Source: Candidatus Bathyarchaeota archaeon
GTDB lineage: Archaea > Thermoproteota > Bathyarchaeia > TCS64
Direction: 5' to 3'
Length of the DNA: 6,873 bases
Assembly: GCA_030670015.1 (NCBI GenBank)
Contig: DAOVCM010000044.1
Coordinates: forward strand, 1 to 6,873
Numbering within the stretch: position 1 is the first letter of the stretch; each line of letters begins with the position of its first letter. Below are positions 6,040-6,873 of the stretch, piece by piece. A program made the translations under genes and the position numbers. The notes beneath the pieces were generated by a model. That model was given only the letters and a program-made list of their open reading frames with translations, was not told the DNA's origin and ran no database searches.

Positions 6040-6046
6040 CCTCACC
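6040..6046 (-). promoter_or_regulatory. Ribosome binding site deciding the sucC start
   Basis: GGTGAGG on the minus strand ends 9 bases before TTG 6030. The rival GTG start at 6045 lies inside this site, so both cannot be used together. Confidence 0.55.
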
Positions 6047-6072
6047 GATTCAAGGATTAGTCGAGATTTTCA

Positions 6073-6081
6073 ATATAAAAA
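6073..6081 (-). promoter_or_regulatory. TATA-like box for sucCD
   Basis: TTTTTATAT on the minus strand, in the 90 bases ahead of sucC. A start site about 25 bases downstream, near 6050, leaves a leader of about 20 bases that just includes the ribosome binding site at 6040-6046. This is the best-looking promoter in the window. Confidence 0.6.
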
Positions 6082-6097
6082 CTCAGCGAACATTAGG

Positions 6098-6106
6098 AAA
6101 AAATTT
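6098..6106 (-). terminator. T-run, candidate terminator of the aminotransferase gene
   Basis: Read on the minus strand, a run of six T residues preceded by AAA begins about 15 bases after the aminotransferase stop. No hairpin stands in front of it; archaeal terminators need only a T-run. It separates that gene from the sucCD promoter. Confidence 0.4.
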
Positions 6107-6120
6107 GGAGTAGAGATAGC

Positions 6121-6873
6121 TTAGGTTAGCAGGCTTCTCTGCGCGCTGAGTAACCGGTCGATCTCATCCTCAGTGTTGAAGAAGTGGGTCGAGACCCTGA
6201 TACCGCCGACGGCCTTCTGGTATCTGAGGGCTGTGATTATACCCTTCTTCAGAAGTGCGCTGTGGCTCTTCACGTCAAGCTCATGGCTCCCTGTCGTGTA
6301 CGTGACGAGACCTCCCCTTTCAGACGGCTCTAACGGTGTATTAACCTTGACACCTAGCTCCCTAAGACCTTCAATGAGATGTCCGCTCAGTCGGCGGACA
6401 CGCCTCTCGATGTCTAATACGCCGAGTCTGTTGAAGAAGCTGAGAGCAGCGTGGAAGCCCCACACAGCGCTCTGAGAAACACAGCCCCTGTAGAACTTCT
6501 CTGCAGCTGGTCCCAGGGGTTTTTCGTAGTCCGCAATATTATCGTGGTCAGGGTGAACCCAGGGAGGCTCATCCCTGAAGGCCTCCTCAACCTTCCCGTA
6601 GAATCTGTAGGAGGGCTCGAACCTGTCTATGAGGTCCTTACGGATATAAAATACCCCGTTGAAGGAGGGACAGCATAACCACTTCTCACTTCCAAAGATG
6701 AGGAAGTCAATGTCGTCGGAGTGTACGTCAACATCTACGGCACCCACTGCCTGATATGCGTCGTCAACGACGAGAGCACCGTGGCCATGGGCGATCTCAG
6801 AGATCGCCTTCATGTCATATTTCAAGCCACATGTCCACTCAATGTGACTCAAGGAGACGACCCTGGTCCTGTC
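6121..6873 (-). CDS. Class V aminotransferase-fold PLP enzyme (5' end outside window)
   Basis: The frame is open to the right edge and gives the last 250 residues; full relatives have roughly 370-400, so the N-terminal third is missing. Visible landmarks, numbered from the edge, are VSLSHIEWTCG (6-16), a substrate/cofactor loop seen in SufS-like folds; VVDDAYQAVGA (35-45) with the Asp that contacts the pyridine nitrogen and the following Gln; and GSEKWLCCP (61-69), where Lys 64 should bind PLP. The end motif IRVSTHFFNTEDEIDRLL is typical of the class V fold. The position of the catalytic-cysteine loop of SufS reads ALRYQKAVGGIR, with no cysteine, and the NifS/IscS-type loop is also absent. 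This is therefore probably not a cysteine desulfurase; isopenicillin-N-epimerase-like or other lyase/aminotransferase activities are open. TTG at 6852 is an internal leucine codon, not the start. It ends 90 bases before sucC, on the same strand, with a T-run between them. Confidence 0.85.
   Translation of the reverse strand, partial: DRTRVVSLSHIEWTCGLKYDMKAISEIAHGHGALVVDDAYQAVGAVDVDVHSDDIDFLIFGSEKWLCCPSFNGVFYIRKDLIDRFEPSYRFYGKVEEAFRDEPPWVHPDHDNIADYEKPLGPAAEKFYRGCVSQSAVWGFHAALSFFNRLGVLDIERRVRRLSGHLIEGLRELGVKVNTPLEPSERGGLVTYTTGSHELDVKSHSALLKKGIITALRYQKAVGGIRVSTHFFNTEDEIDRLLSAQRSLLT

Overview
The window most likely comes from an anaerobic archaeon, possibly of the TACK group (a Bathyarchaeia-like lineage would fit, but this is a guess). 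The evidence is AT-rich TATA-like boxes about 25-40 bases ahead of several starts, one gene that looks leaderless, frequent GTG/TTG starts, and gene content typical of anaerobes. There are no RNA genes, insertion sequences, CRISPR arrays or phage genes. Genes are tightly packed, and all but one lie on the minus strand.

Region 1 (1-3189, minus strand) is one operon-like run of five genes. Reading downstream, they are an Mrp/NBP35-type P-loop ATPase; a full-length NifX-like cofactor-binding protein with an Arg/Gly-rich tail; a second NifX-like gene that stops after only its N-terminal half; and two paralogous MinD-family ATPases, each with an inserted eight-cysteine ferredoxin domain. The last of these runs off the left edge, lacking perhaps 10-20 residues. 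Two joints are 4-base ATGA overlaps. The set of families (Mrp + NifX-like + two ferredoxin-MinD ATPases) matches the 'orange protein' (ORP) system of anaerobic bacteria such as Desulfovibrio, where the NifX-like protein carries a Mo-Cu-S cluster. Here the set is collinear and has no sigma-54 regulator within the window. It is the most interesting part of the window; its role in archaea is, as far as I know, undefined.

Region 2 (3190-3357) is a divergent promoter region holding a perfect 10-base palindrome inside a wider inverted repeat. It separates the ATPase operon from a plus-strand Nudix hydrolase (3358-3999) of the CoA-pyrophosphatase-like type, which appears to be transcribed without a leader.

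Region 3 (4016-6030, minus strand) is sucC-sucD, the beta and alpha subunits of succinyl-CoA synthetase, with its own TATA-like box at 6073-6081. Ribosome binding sites and family alignment place the starts at TTG 6030 (sucC) and ATG 4885 (sucD), inside the longest open frames.

Region 4 (6121-6873, minus strand) is the C-terminal part of a class V PLP-dependent aminotransferase-fold enzyme whose 5' end is outside the window. It lacks the cysteine loop of cysteine desulfurases, so it should not be called a sulfur donor for the Fe-S proteins next door.
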